A program made the position numbers and the translations under genes. The notes under the pieces are model-generated. The model was not told the origin of the DNA. It saw only the letters and a list, made by a program, of their open reading frames with translations, and ran no database searches. DNA of 64,000 nt from Xylanibacter ruminicola Ga6B6 (GTDB lineage: Bacteria; Bacteroidota; Bacteroidia; Bacteroidales; Bacteroidaceae): assembly GCF_000687715.1 (NCBI RefSeq), contig NZ_JHXD01000006.1, forward strand, positions 79,600 to 143,599. Direction: 5' to 3'. The stretch's first letter is position 1. Each line of letters opens with the position of its first letter. Positions 44,408 through 53,192 of this stretch are shown here, one piece after another.

Positions 44408-44648
44408 CATGCGGAAAAGGGAAATCGATTTCATCAAACTCCCCATTACCGTGTAGTTAATAAAAGCAAAATATTTAGTAACGTACTGACCTATAGCACT
44501 TTGCATCTGTCAGTCCGGAATATTTTCTTTGTACTTGTGTAAAAAATACACGCTCGTCGGGGCTGTCTGCCCCTTGCCGCGTGGCGCTCCCCGAGTGTTT
44601 TAGCATGGTATTAAATATGGCGCTTTTAGCGCATTGACAATATAGATT
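44408..44648 (+). promoter_or_regulatory. structured 240-nt leader before rfbC
   Basis: There is no credible gene here. The leader can form several hairpins: CTGAC...GTCAG (44487-44514), GTGTA/TACAC around AAAAA (44537-44551), GGGGC/GCCCC with loop TGTCT (44559-44573), and GCGCT/AGCGC just before the start codon (44620-44632). The segment CTCGTCGGGG (44553-44562) can instead pair with CCCCGAG (44589-44595), which excludes the GGGGC hairpin. Alternative folds of this kind are typical of leaders used by NusG-like antiterminators in polysaccharide loci; that role is inference. No ops or JUMPstart sequence was recognised. Confidence 0.5.
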
Positions 44649-45203
44649 ATGGAAGTTATAACAACATCAATTGACGGTGTGTTCATTATTGAACCCCGCA
44701 TTTTCGAAGATAGCCGTGGCTATTTCTTCGAATCTTTCTCTCAACGAGAGTTCGAAGAAAAAATTGGTCCCATCAATTTCGTTCAGGACAATGAATCAAA
44801 ATCAAGCTATGGCGTAATGAGAGGACTCCATTTTCAGCGCCCTCCCTTTACTCAAAGCAAATTGGTGCGTTGTGTTAAAGGTGCTGTGCTCGATGTTGCA
44901 GTTGATGTCCGCAAAGGTTCTCCAACCTATGGACAGCACGTAGCTGTTGAACTCACCGAGGATAATCACCGTCAGTTCTTTATCCCTAAGGGCTTTGCTC
45001 ACGGCTTTGCTGTATTGAGCGAAACCGCCGTTTTCCAATACAAATGCGATGAATTCTATCATCCCGAGGCTGATTGTGGCATCAGTATATTGGATGATTC
45101 GTTGGGGATAGATTGGTGTATCCCAACAGATAAGTCGATTCTTTCAGAAAAAGATACAAAGCATCCTTTATTAAAGGATTTTGTTACTCCATTTGAATAT
45201 TAA
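44649..45203 (+). CDS. rfbC: dTDP-4-dehydrorhamnose 3,5-epimerase
   Basis: A 184-residue cupin enzyme (usual about 180-190) of the dTDP-rhamnose pathway. Conserved segments are [54 protein letters not shown] with the catalytic His near residue 61, and [33 protein letters not shown] with the catalytic Tyr near 131. rfbA, rfbB and rfbD are not in the window and must be elsewhere. It is the first gene after the structured leader and shows the base composition of the conserved flank, unlike the genes after 45420. Confidence 0.95.
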   Translation: MEVITTSIDGVFIIEPRIFEDSRGYFFESFSQREFEEKIGPINFVQDNESKSSYGVMRGLHFQRPPFTQSKLVRCVKGAVLDVAVDVRKGSPTYGQHVAVELTEDNHRQFFIPKGFAHGFAVLSETAVFQYKCDEFYHPEADCGISILDDSLGIDWCIPTDKSILSEKDTKHPLLKDFVTPFEY

Positions 45204-45213
45204 AGCACAAGCA

Positions 45214-45420
45214 ATGAATATTGCAATCGTAGGTACAGGCTATGTTGGTTTGGTAAGTGGAACCTGTTTCGCTGAGATGGGCGCACATGTTACATGTGTC
45301 GATGTTGATGTCGAGAAAATCAATAAACTTCAGAGCGGCATTATGCCAATTTATGAGCCAGGTCTAGAGGACCAAGAACTTGAGGAATTAGGTCTTATTT
45401 TCTCAAGAATTGGGGAGTAG
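45214..45420 (+). pseudogene. ugd: truncated UDP-glucose/GDP-mannose dehydrogenase (5' remnant)
   Basis: A 68-codon frame whose first 53 residues match the N-terminus of UDP-glucose 6-dehydrogenases: [23 protein letters not shown] (NAD-binding GxGYVG), [21 protein letters not shown]. After about 45372 the match stops. The frame continues for 15 unrelated residues ([15 protein letters not shown]) to a stop. The full enzyme has about 440 residues, so substrate-binding and catalytic Cys regions are missing. No other part of ugd was found in the window. The break coincides with the drop in GC content, marking a recombination junction between conserved flank and variable cassette. Confidence 0.85.
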
Positions 45421-45440
45421 TTTTATTTTTGATTTTATTT

Positions 45441-46973
45441 ATGCTAGATTCCTCAAATAGTAATAAACGTATAGCTAAGAATACATTGTTACTATATGTA
45501 AGAATGTTATTCTTAATGCTTGTATCACTATATACCAGTCGTGTGATTCTTAATGCACTTGGTGTTGAAGATTATGGTATTTATAATGTCGTAGGTGGTG
45601 TTGTTGCAATGTTTTCAATGATTAGTGCATCGCTGAATTCTGCAATAAGTCGGTTTATTACATATGAGTTAGGTACAGGAAATTTAAATAGGCTAAAGAC
45701 AGTATTCTCATCCTCCGTTACTATTCAGATAGGGTTGGTCGTTTTATTTTTGCTGATAGCAGAGACGGTTGGAGTATGGTTTGTAAACTATAAAATGATC
45801 ATTCCTGCAGATAGGTTAGTTGCTGCAAATTGGTGCCTTCAGTTATCTGCCATTACATTTTCTATTAACTTGGTAAGTGTCCCCTACAATGCTGCAATTA
45901 TTGCGCATGAAAAGATGTCTGCTTTTGCATACATATCATTTATCGAGGCTTTAGGAAAATTGTTAATTGCATGGTTCATTATACTTAGTCCAATTGATAG
46001 ACTTGTTTTTTATGCAATCATGCTTGCTGTGATGGCAGTTGTAATTCGATATATTTATATATATTATTGTAAGCAACATTTTGAGGAATGTTCTTATTCA
46101 TTTATTTATGATCATTGCTTGCTTAAACGTATATTTGGATTTGCTGGCTGGAATATGATCGGAACATCTTCTGCAATTTTGAGAAATCAAGGCGTTGATA
46201 TTTTAATTAATTTATTTTTTGGACCAGCTGTTAATGGCGCAAAGGCAATCGCAAATCAGGTTAACGCTGCAATTGACGGGTTTGTTCAGAATTTTATGAT
46301 TGCCATGAATCCTCAAATTACTAAGTCATATGCAAATGGCAACCATCATTATATGTTGGATTTAGTCATGAAAGGAGCTAAGTTTTCTTTTTTTATTTTA
46401 TTATTTCTAGGACTGCCAATACTTCTCAACACTGGTTTTATATTACAATTATGGCTAAAGATGGTTCCTGCTCATACGATACTATTTGTACAATTGATAA
46501 TTATATTATCAATGTGTGATAGTTTAAGTCATACTTTAGTCGCAGCAATTCTTGCAGAAGGAGAAATAGAGAAATATATGGCTGTTGTTGGTGGGCTACA
46601 AATGCTTAATATTCCGATCGCCTATATTGCGCTATGGTTAGGTTGTATTCCAGAAGTTACTGTTGTTATAGCTATAGTAATAAGCCAGGCCTGTTTGTTT
46701 ACACGTATAATTTTCCTCAAACATAAAGTGAATCTTAGCATACGAGAGTATATATCTAAGGTCTATATTGTTGTTATTTCTGTAGCATTTTTGGCTGCGA
46801 TCTTGCCAATTTGTCTGCGAATTGTGATGCCTGAAGGATGGGGGGCTTTTGTCTTAGTTACATTTGTTACGCTTGTTTGTACTGTTATTTCTATTTTTTT
46901 TGTTGGATTAAGCAAGGGGGAGCGTCAGATGTTATTGATAAAAAGTAGAGAAGTCATTAATAAGATAAGATGA
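45441..46973 (+). CDS. Wzx-type polysaccharide flippase
   Basis: A 510-residue inner-membrane protein of the MATE/MOP superfamily that flips undecaprenyl-linked repeat units. It starts MLDSSNSNKRIAKNTLLLYVRMLFLMLVSLYTSRVILNALGVEDYGIYNVVGG, the usual Wzx opening, with about 12-14 hydrophobic segments. NAAIDGFVQNFMIAMNPQITKSYANG near residues 280-305 is also typical. The frame could begin at TTG 45429, but ATG 45441 fits the family. It is the first intact gene after the ugd junction and strongly AT-rich. It overlaps the next gene by 4 nt. Confidence 0.9.
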   Translation: MLDSSNSNKRIAKNTLLLYVRMLFLMLVSLYTSRVILNALGVEDYGIYNVVGGVVAMFSMISASLNSAISRFITYELGTGNLNRLKTVFSSSVTIQIGLVVLFLLIAETVGVWFVNYKMIIPADRLVAANWCLQLSAITFSINLVSVPYNAAIIAHEKMSAFAYISFIEALGKLLIAWFIILSPIDRLVFYAIMLAVMAVVIRYIYIYYCKQHFEECSYSFIYDHCLLKRIFGFAGWNMIGTSSAILRNQGVDILINLFFGPAVNGAKAIANQVNAAIDGFVQNFMIAMNPQITKSYANGNHHYMLDLVMKGAKFSFFILLFLGLPILLNTGFILQLWLKMVPAHTILFVQLIIILSMCDSLSHTLVAAILAEGEIEKYMAVVGGLQMLNIPIAYIALWLGCIPEVTVVIAIVISQACLFTRIIFLKHKVNLSIREYISKVYIVVISVAFLAAILPICLRIVMPEGWGAFVLVTFVTLVCTVISIFFVGLSKGERQMLLIKSREVINKIR

Positions 46974-48139
46974 TAGAAGTTGATGATAAAAGGAATTGTA
47001 CTGGCTGTACTGCGTGTAAAAGTATATGTCCTCGTGATGCGATCACCATGTCCAGTGATGATGAGGGGTTCCTGTATCCTCAATTGAATCATGAGTTGTG
47101 TATAAATTGTGGCTTATGTGATAGAGTTTGTCCACTTCCCCAACGTGATAAACAAGATAATGCATGTAGTAGCTTGGAATCTTACGTAGCACATTATAAT
47201 AATAATGATGATATTTGGTATGAATCATCTAGTGGGGGTGTGTTTACTGCTATTACTGATTTTATTCTGGAGAGTGATGGTATTGTTTATGGAGCTGCAT
47301 ACAATAAGGAGTGGGAGGTTGAGCATTGTTCTTCTTCAAACAAAACAGATGCTATTAAGTTTCGTGGCTCAAAATATGTTCAGAGTAAGCTAAACGATAC
47401 ATTTCGAGAAATAAAGAATATTCTTCTCTCAGGACAATTAGTTCTTTTCTCAGGTACTCCATGTCAAGTCGCAGGTTTAAAATCATATTTGAAGAAAGAC
47501 TATTTGAATTTGATGACAGTAGATTTGTTGTGTCATTGTGTACCTTCTCCACGATTATTTAAGGATTATATAAATTATATACAAAAAAAATATAAAAAGA
47601 GAATATCTAAGATTAATATGAAGGATAAAACCTTGGGGTGGAATTCTTTTCAAACTCCGAGGATTTACTTTGAAGATGGAACCTCAATATTCAATGTAGA
47701 AGATACAAAACTGTGGGAAACTATCTTTTATTCACATATAGCTGTTAGACCAAGTTGTTATAGTTGTAGATTTTCAAATTTAGATCGTGTAGGTGATATA
47801 ACCATTGGAGATTATTGGGGGGTAGAAAATTTTCATCCGGATTATTATGTGCCAAATGGGGCTTCAATAGTATTGATTAATAGTAGAAAAGGACAGGAAG
47901 CTTTCAAGTGCTTTTCTAAATATTTAAGATATGAAATAACAGATCCAATTAAAGGTTTACCTTCTTCGTTGGTGTATGCAGTATCTCCTCATTTAAAACG
48001 ATCTCAGTTTTGGTTGGATTATGAAGTAATGAGTTTTACTCAAATATGTAAAAAATATTTTGGGTTAGGCCTTTTGAATGACATTAAGAGAAGATTGCCT
48101 GCTTTAAAATCTTTATTGAAAATAATAATTAGGAAATAA
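46970..48139 (+). CDS. Fe-S protein with coenzyme F420 hydrogenase beta-subunit-like domain
   Basis: 389 residues. The N-terminal di-cluster ferredoxin domain has C10-x2-C13-x2-C16-x3-C20 (CTGCTACKSICP) and C44-x2-C47-x2-C50-x3-C54 (CINCGLCDRVCP), so two [4Fe-4S] clusters. The FrhB-like region follows (ESSSGGVFTAITDFIL...GTPCQVAGLKSYLKKDYLNLMTVDLLCHCVPSP), with another CxxC in PSCYSCRFSNLDRVGDITIGDYWG. Such proteins occur often next to polysaccharide pyruvyl transferases in capsule loci; a redox step in sugar or pyruvyl modification is suspected but not shown. It is translationally coupled to wzx and lies 7 nt before the pyruvyl transferase gene. Confidence 0.88.
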   Translation: MIEVDDKRNCTGCTACKSICPRDAITMSSDDEGFLYPQLNHELCINCGLCDRVCPLPQRDKQDNACSSLESYVAHYNNNDDIWYESSSGGVFTAITDFILESDGIVYGAAYNKEWEVEHCSSSNKTDAIKFRGSKYVQSKLNDTFREIKNILLSGQLVLFSGTPCQVAGLKSYLKKDYLNLMTVDLLCHCVPSPRLFKDYINYIQKKYKKRISKINMKDKTLGWNSFQTPRIYFEDGTSIFNVEDTKLWETIFYSHIAVRPSCYSCRFSNLDRVGDITIGDYWGVENFHPDYYVPNGASIVLINSRKGQEAFKCFSKYLRYEITDPIKGLPSSLVYAVSPHLKRSQFWLDYEVMSFTQICKKYFGLGLLNDIKRRLPALKSLLKIIIRK

Positions 48140-48146
48140 AATTTGT

Positions 48147-49334
48147 ATGAAAGTTGCTATATTAACTTATGCACGAACAAATAATTATGGTGCGACATTA
48201 CAATGCTATGCATTGAATAAATATATTCAATCTTTGGGATACGATACGATTATTTTAAATGTTCCTCTTGATGATGGATCTGTACGAAAGGTCAAACGAC
48301 CATTATATAGGAAGTTATTATCTTTTGTATGGAATCGTTTTTATTCTATATTTAAGAAGATATTCTTTAAAAATGAACTATATGATTATGAAATAAGGTA
48401 TTGTCTTAACAAAGAGCAAAGAGAAAAGGAGCAGATGTATTCTAACCGGAATATGTTATTGTTCGATGAGTTTAGATCAAAATATTTACCTAATATTACT
48501 GATGAGTATTTCTATGAATCGGATTTTGATTCAAATTATCCGGAAGCTGATGCTTATGTAGTTGGGAGTGATCAAGTGTGGAATGTGGATATCTGTAAGA
48601 GGCAATATCCTATATTTTTCTTGTCATTCGTAAAACCTGGTAGAAAAAAAATCTCATATGCGGCCTGTATGGGTGGCAATGATAGAATTATTTTTAAAGG
48701 TGAGCAAAAGGAGAGAATTATGCAGTTGTTGTCCGATTTTAATTGCATTTCAGTAAGAAATCAGATGGCTGTAACAATTTGCCAGAATAATTTTCATTTT
48801 GCCCCCAAACAAGTGCTCGATCCTACTTTTTTAGTTGATAATTATGATGAATTGTTGGCAGAATCGTCTATAGAAGCAAAAGGATGTATGTATATTGATA
48901 AGTTCATTATCAATGATTTATGGGTAAATGCGATTAAAAAGATTTCTAAGAACAAGGGGCTACAGATTAGAATGGATAATTGTTTGATTGAAATTGATGA
49001 TGTACCTTTTGCTCCACTATGTAGAATACAGGATTGGCTGAAATTAATAAATACATCTGATTTGATATTTACAGACTCTTTCCATTGTTCTGTATTCTGT
49101 ATTTTATTCCGCAAACAATTTGTTGTTGCACCTTCTTATCAAGGTGGTGAAGGTAGAATGCTTGATTTGTTAGATAAGATGGGAATCGAAGGACGTTTCT
49201 ACTATACTCCTGATGAATTGATAAATAATATAAATGTATGGTCGAAGCCGATAGACTACGATGCTGTATGGGGCAAAATTGAAGAGCAAAGGGCCGATTC
49301 GAAGAATTATCTTATTGAAGCATTGAAAAACTAA
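48147..49334 (+). CDS. polysaccharide pyruvyl transferase family protein
   Basis: 395 residues. The family opens MKVAILTYARTNNYGATLQCYALNKYIQSLGYDT, followed by DAYVVGSDQVWNVDICKRQYPIFFLSFV near 130-155. The C-terminal motif TSDLIFTDSFHCSVFCILFRKQFVVAP is near 305-330. In characterised members this GT-like fold transfers pyruvate from PEP to sugar hydroxyls, or acts as a glycosyltransferase-like enzyme. It is paired with the preceding Fe-S protein. Confidence 0.88.
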   Translation: MKVAILTYARTNNYGATLQCYALNKYIQSLGYDTIILNVPLDDGSVRKVKRPLYRKLLSFVWNRFYSIFKKIFFKNELYDYEIRYCLNKEQREKEQMYSNRNMLLFDEFRSKYLPNITDEYFYESDFDSNYPEADAYVVGSDQVWNVDICKRQYPIFFLSFVKPGRKKISYAACMGGNDRIIFKGEQKERIMQLLSDFNCISVRNQMAVTICQNNFHFAPKQVLDPTFLVDNYDELLAESSIEAKGCMYIDKFIINDLWVNAIKKISKNKGLQIRMDNCLIEIDDVPFAPLCRIQDWLKLINTSDLIFTDSFHCSVFCILFRKQFVVAPSYQGGEGRMLDLLDKMGIEGRFYYTPDELINNINVWSKPIDYDAVWGKIEEQRADSKNYLIEALKN

Positions 49335-49344
49335 TTTTCTTGTC

Positions 49345-50346
49345 ATGATGAATGAAATAATTAAGAAAAAACTTAATTCTTTCCCAATACTTTTATTTGG
49401 GTTGCGTAAGTTATTTTCTGTTTTTATCGGCTCATTCCAATTCTTTCAGTTATCTATACTGAATATTATAATTCGTCCATTTTTACATCGGCCAAAATAT
49501 AATAAAAAGTATAAGATTGCGATTTGTGGCATTTTTAAGAACGAATCTCTTTTTTTAAAAGAATGGATTGAATACCACGAGATGATAGGAATTGAGCATT
49601 TTTATCTGTACAATAATAACTCAGACGATAATTACAAGGAGATTCTTCAGCCGTATATAGATAGAGGTTTAATAACACTTGAAGAATGGCCATATGAACA
49701 AGGGCAGATAAAGGCTTATAATCATTTTTATGACAGTTTTAGAAATGAAACACAATGGGTGTCGTTTTTAGATATTGATGAGTTCTTCTGTCCTCGATAT
49801 AAAGAAAACTTGTATGACTGGTTAAAATCAAAAGATAAGTATCCTGCATTGTTGGTTTATTGGCGTATGTTCGGTACTTCTGGAAAGTTACATCATGATA
49901 AAAAGCGTTTAGTTATTGAACAATATACAGTAAGTTGGGATCATCTGTATCATTGTGGGAAATGTTTGATTAATACTGATTATGAAATTTCTGAGTTTAA
50001 CGCTATGACTCACCACCTTCCAATTGTGAAATTCCCAATATTATCAAAACTCATGAGAATTAATGTTCCGCCTTTTAATCAATTTGGTTGGCTTGTCAAA
50101 GATCCTTTCCACTATAGCCTATTCTATAATGAAGATAAGTATTCAATTCAGATTAATCATTATTGGACAAAAGCCTGGGAAATATATGAAAAGAAGCGCA
50201 GAATGACAGATGTCTTTTTTAAAGATAATCCTAAGTTGAATATGTCGTATTTCTATGAGCATGAATTTGAGAATCGAAGCGTTGATTATACGATATTTCG
50301 TTTTTTAATGCAGTTGAAATTGAAAAGTGGATTATATATTGAATGA
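49345..50346 (+). CDS. glycosyltransferase family 92-like protein
   Basis: 333 residues, cytosolic or membrane-associated. KIAICGIFKNESLFLKEWIEYHEMIGIEHFYLYNNNSDDNY (about 55-95) and WVSFLDIDEFFCPRY near 140 give the GT92/DUF23 pattern, with the metal-binding D-I-D-E. ATG codons at 49345 and 49348 are equivalent choices. It overlaps the next gene by 4 nt. It probably adds one sugar of the repeat unit; donor and linkage are unknown. Confidence 0.87.
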   Translation: MMNEIIKKKLNSFPILLFGLRKLFSVFIGSFQFFQLSILNIIIRPFLHRPKYNKKYKIAICGIFKNESLFLKEWIEYHEMIGIEHFYLYNNNSDDNYKEILQPYIDRGLITLEEWPYEQGQIKAYNHFYDSFRNETQWVSFLDIDEFFCPRYKENLYDWLKSKDKYPALLVYWRMFGTSGKLHHDKKRLVIEQYTVSWDHLYHCGKCLINTDYEISEFNAMTHHLPIVKFPILSKLMRINVPPFNQFGWLVKDPFHYSLFYNEDKYSIQINHYWTKAWEIYEKKRRMTDVFFKDNPKLNMSYFYEHEFENRSVDYTIFRFLMQLKLKSGLYIE

Positions 50347-50759
50347 ATATGAGAGTAAAAGATTGTACGATTTTGGATCTTCCTAAGATAGCCGATGGAC
50401 GTGGAAATCTGTCTATTATTGAGCAATTTAAACAGATTCCATTTAAAATAAAACGCTGTTATTGGATTTATGATGTTCCTGGAGGATGTGAACGTGGAGG
50501 GCATGCGTATAAGAAGAATACAGAGTTCATTGTAGCTCTTTCTGGAAGTTTTGATGTTGTTATTAACGATGGTACAAATGAGCAGACATATCATCTAAAT
50601 CGATCGTATATGGGATTATTGGTCCCCAAAGGCTTATGGCGAGTAATGAATAATTTTTCAACGAATTCTTTAGCATTGATACTTTCTGATACTGAGTATG
50701 ATGCAGATGATTATATAATGGATTATGAAGACTATAAAAAATGGAATAACCAAAGATAA
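50343..50759 (+). CDS. FdtA/QdtA-like cupin with altered active site (HAY)
   Basis: 138 residues of the WxcM/FdtA sugar 3,4-ketoisomerase family (dTDP-4-keto-6-deoxyglucose to the 3-keto sugar). GNLSIIEQFKQIPFKIKRCYWIYDVPGGCERGGHAYKKNTEFIVALSGSFDVVINDG aligns with the paralogue encoded immediately downstream. In FdtA-type enzymes the motif is RGAHAHK with two catalytic His; here it is RGGHAYK, the second His being Tyr56 (codon 50508-50510). The following CHQF is NTEF. It may be inactive, altered in product, or a partner of the second copy. ATG 50349 is an alternative start. It overlaps the next gene by 35 nt. Confidence 0.85.
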   Translation: MNMRVKDCTILDLPKIADGRGNLSIIEQFKQIPFKIKRCYWIYDVPGGCERGGHAYKKNTEFIVALSGSFDVVINDGTNEQTYHLNRSYMGLLVPKGLWRVMNNFSTNSLALILSDTEYDADDYIMDYEDYKKWNNQR

Positions 50760-51180
50760 ACCCACGGTTTTTGATTGTGGATTATATACTTTGGAGAAGA
50801 ATCATGAACCAGAGGGTAATCTTACGTTTGTATATAATGATATACATGTTCCCTTTGATGTTAAACGTGTGTTTTATTCGTATGATATACCTGGTGGCGA
50901 ATCTCGTGGAGCTCATGCACATAAAGAGTGTCATCAGTTTCTTATTGCCGCCAGTGGTAGTTTTGAAGTAGTATTAGATGATGGAGTCAATAAACGTACT
51001 GTATTATTGAATCGTCCATTTTATGGGCTACACGTTCCACCTGGTATTTGGGCTGCAGAGCAAGGATTCTCATCAGGATCAATCTGTTTGGTATTAGCTT
51101 CCGAAGGATATTCGGAAGATGATTATATTCGCAATTATGATGATTATTTAGTTTTTTTAAAGGCGCAGAAAAATGGTTAA
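50725..51180 (+). CDS. FdtA/QdtA-like dTDP-sugar 3,4-ketoisomerase
   Basis: 151 residues with the intact motif [12 protein letters not shown] (His64, His66) in a cupin fold: [56 protein letters not shown]. The enzyme shifts the keto group of dTDP-4-keto-6-deoxyglucose from C4 to C3, producing the substrate for a C3 aminotransferase. That aminotransferase is the next gene (8-nt overlap). Whether the product has galacto (FdtA) or gluco (QdtA) configuration cannot be told from the motif. It appears to be a tandem duplicate of the preceding gene. Confidence 0.9.
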   Translation: MKTIKNGITKDKPTVFDCGLYTLEKNHEPEGNLTFVYNDIHVPFDVKRVFYSYDIPGGESRGAHAHKECHQFLIAASGSFEVVLDDGVNKRTVLLNRPFYGLHVPPGIWAAEQGFSSGSICLVLASEGYSEDDYIRNYDDYLVFLKAQKNG

Positions 51181-52276
51181 ACTTTTGGATTTGAAAGCAA
51201 TCACCGCAATGCATGGTGAAGAAATTAAGGCAGCTATAGATCGTGTGATTGACTCTGGTTGGTTCCTTCAAGGGAATGAGAATAAACAGTTTGAAGAAGA
51301 TTATGCCAAATACATAGGTACAGACCATTGCATAGCTGTGGCTAATGGATTGGATGCACTCTATCTATTGATGCGAGGCTACAAAGAAATGGGCTTGATG
51401 CAGGATGGAGACGAGATTATTGTGCCAGCTAATACTTATATCGCTACAATTATTGCGATAACACGTAATAATCTTGTACCAGTGTTGGTAGAACCAACAT
51501 GGGAGCATTTGGAGATTGATATTGATAAGGTAGAGGCAGCAATCACACCAAGAACAAAAGGTGTAATGATAGTGCACCTATATGGTCGTATAGCTTTTAA
51601 TGATAAGTTAGGTGAGATTTGTAAAAAACATGGTTTGAAGTTGATGGAAGATTGTGCTCAAAGTCATGGCTGTGCCTGGAAAGGTATTAAAACAGGTGCT
51701 TTGGGTGATGCTGCAGCTCATAGTTTCTATCCCGGAAAGAATCTTGGTGCTTTAGGCGATGCAGGTGCTGTTACTACCAATGATCCGGATTTGGCAGAAG
51801 TAATACGTGCATTGGCAAACTATGGCAGTCAGAAAAAATATGTCTTTAAATATGTTGGTATGAATAGTCGTATGGCTGAAACTGATGCAGCAGCATTGGA
51901 TGTGAAGTTGAAGTATTTGGATGAGGACAACAGGAAACGCCAGGAGTTGGCGGCTTATTACTATACGCACATCCAAAATCCTCTGATAACACTCCCCAAG
52001 CGTATTAATGATGAAAACAATGTATATCATCAATTCCCCATCTTCTGTGAGAAGCGTGATGAGTTGCAGGAATATTTGAAAGATAATGGCATACAGACAT
52101 TGATTCATTATCCAATACCTCCTCATAAGCAGGAATGCTATAAGGAATGGAATAATCGTAGTTACCCAATCACAGAGAAGATTCATGCACAGGAGTTAAG
52201 TATTCCAATGAATCAGGTGGTTTCGATGGATGAGGCTGCAGAAGTCGTAAAGGTTATTAACAGTTATCATGGATAA
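51173..52276 (+). CDS. DegT/DnrJ/EryC1/StrS sugar aminotransferase (FdtB/QdtB-like)
   Basis: A PLP-dependent enzyme of 367 residues. [36 protein letters not shown] is the usual start of FdtB-type proteins. [15 protein letters not shown] near 152-166 and [17 protein letters not shown] near 181-197, with the PLP Lys in PGKN, follow. It should convert the 3-keto-6-deoxyhexose made by the preceding ketoisomerase to dTDP-3-amino-3,6-dideoxyhexose (Fuc3N or Qui3N). An N-acyl transferase for completion could be one of the hexapeptide proteins downstream. It overlaps both neighbours by 8 nt. Confidence 0.92.
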   Translation: MVKLLDLKAITAMHGEEIKAAIDRVIDSGWFLQGNENKQFEEDYAKYIGTDHCIAVANGLDALYLLMRGYKEMGLMQDGDEIIVPANTYIATIIAITRNNLVPVLVEPTWEHLEIDIDKVEAAITPRTKGVMIVHLYGRIAFNDKLGEICKKHGLKLMEDCAQSHGCAWKGIKTGALGDAAAHSFYPGKNLGALGDAGAVTTNDPDLAEVIRALANYGSQKKYVFKYVGMNSRMAETDAAALDVKLKYLDEDNRKRQELAAYYYTHIQNPLITLPKRINDENNVYHQFPIFCEKRDELQEYLKDNGIQTLIHYPIPPHKQECYKEWNNRSYPITEKIHAQELSIPMNQVVSMDEAAEVVKVINSYHG

Positions 52277-53192
52277 AGAACCGATATTGTCGCTTTGTAT
52301 CCCTACGAATGGTGCTGTGGAGTGGGTCCTCCCAGTTATTGAGAGCATATATTCGCAGGGATATGATACTGATAAGTTTGAAGTAGTCATTACCGACAAT
52401 GGTAAGGATTCGCAGCTGCCAGCATATATCTCGAAAATGAATTACCCAAACCTTTGTTATAAACAGACTTCGGCTGAGGGTTTTCTGAATTTAGTAAGCT
52501 GCTTAAAAGAAGGAAAGGGGTTGTTCTGTAAGATGATCAATCATCGTAGCGTGATGTTGCCTGGTAGCATTGCTGATATGGTGTCATTGGTAGAAAAGTA
52601 TAAGTATACTCAACCTATTGTTTATTGCGCGGATGGTAATGTAAAAAGTGATAGCGAATATATAGAATGCACAAATATAAACGATTTTGTTCGCAATTTG
52701 TCATATTGTTGTAGTTGGAGTGCAGGTATAGGCTTCTGGCATAAAGATATTCCTCAAATAACCAATGTAAAGCTTAATAAAATGTTTCCAAATGCTTCAT
52801 TGCTGTTTGAAATACGCAATGATTCCCATTATGTGATTTGGAATAAGAAATATGAACATATGTGCGACGATTCAGGGAAGGGCGGATATGATTTGTTTAA
52901 TACATTTGGTGTTGTCCTACTTGATATTCTTAATGATTTGCGTATTAGGACGAGAATTACCTCAGAGACTTTTGTCTCAGTTAAACGGGATTTGTATCGT
53001 TTCCTTTGTGAATTATATCTGAATGAGGTGTTGCTGCCTACTAAACATACTTTTGTAATCCATCATGTGGCTCAGAGTTTCGATGTATATTTTGGCCGCT
53101 ATTATTATTGGAAAATGATTTTGGTTGGACTTTCTAAACTTCCATATATTTATATAAGGAAATGTTATTTTAAAATATTGGGGGGGAGATGA
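52269..53192 (+). CDS. glycosyltransferase family 2-like protein
   Basis: 307 residues. [41 protein letters not shown] (about 5-45) is a GT-A opening. The usual DxD is weak (the region [16 protein letters not shown] suggests the variant found in some capsule GT2 proteins). The C-terminal part is helical and basic ([25 protein letters not shown]), probably membrane-associated. It is coupled to both neighbours (8-nt and 4-nt overlaps). Confidence 0.78.
   Translation: MDKEPILSLCIPTNGAVEWVLPVIESIYSQGYDTDKFEVVITDNGKDSQLPAYISKMNYPNLCYKQTSAEGFLNLVSCLKEGKGLFCKMINHRSVMLPGSIADMVSLVEKYKYTQPIVYCADGNVKSDSEYIECTNINDFVRNLSYCCSWSAGIGFWHKDIPQITNVKLNKMFPNASLLFEIRNDSHYVIWNKKYEHMCDDSGKGGYDLFNTFGVVLLDILNDLRIRTRITSETFVSVKRDLYRFLCELYLNEVLLPTKHTFVIHHVAQSFDVYFGRYYYWKMILVGLSKLPYIYIRKCYFKILGGR

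Noticed and set aside
44361..44418. Invertible promoter flanked by TTTTCCG/CGGAAAA
   Set aside because: The inverted repeat is only 7 bp and one arm belongs to the terminator stem. Known invertible capsule promoters have longer repeats and a recombinase.
44409..44456. 15-residue leader peptide (MRKREIDFIKLPITV) right after the capsule promoter
   Set aside because: Its ATG is 1 nt past the -7 box and would probably lie at or before the transcription start. There is no run of regulatory codons.
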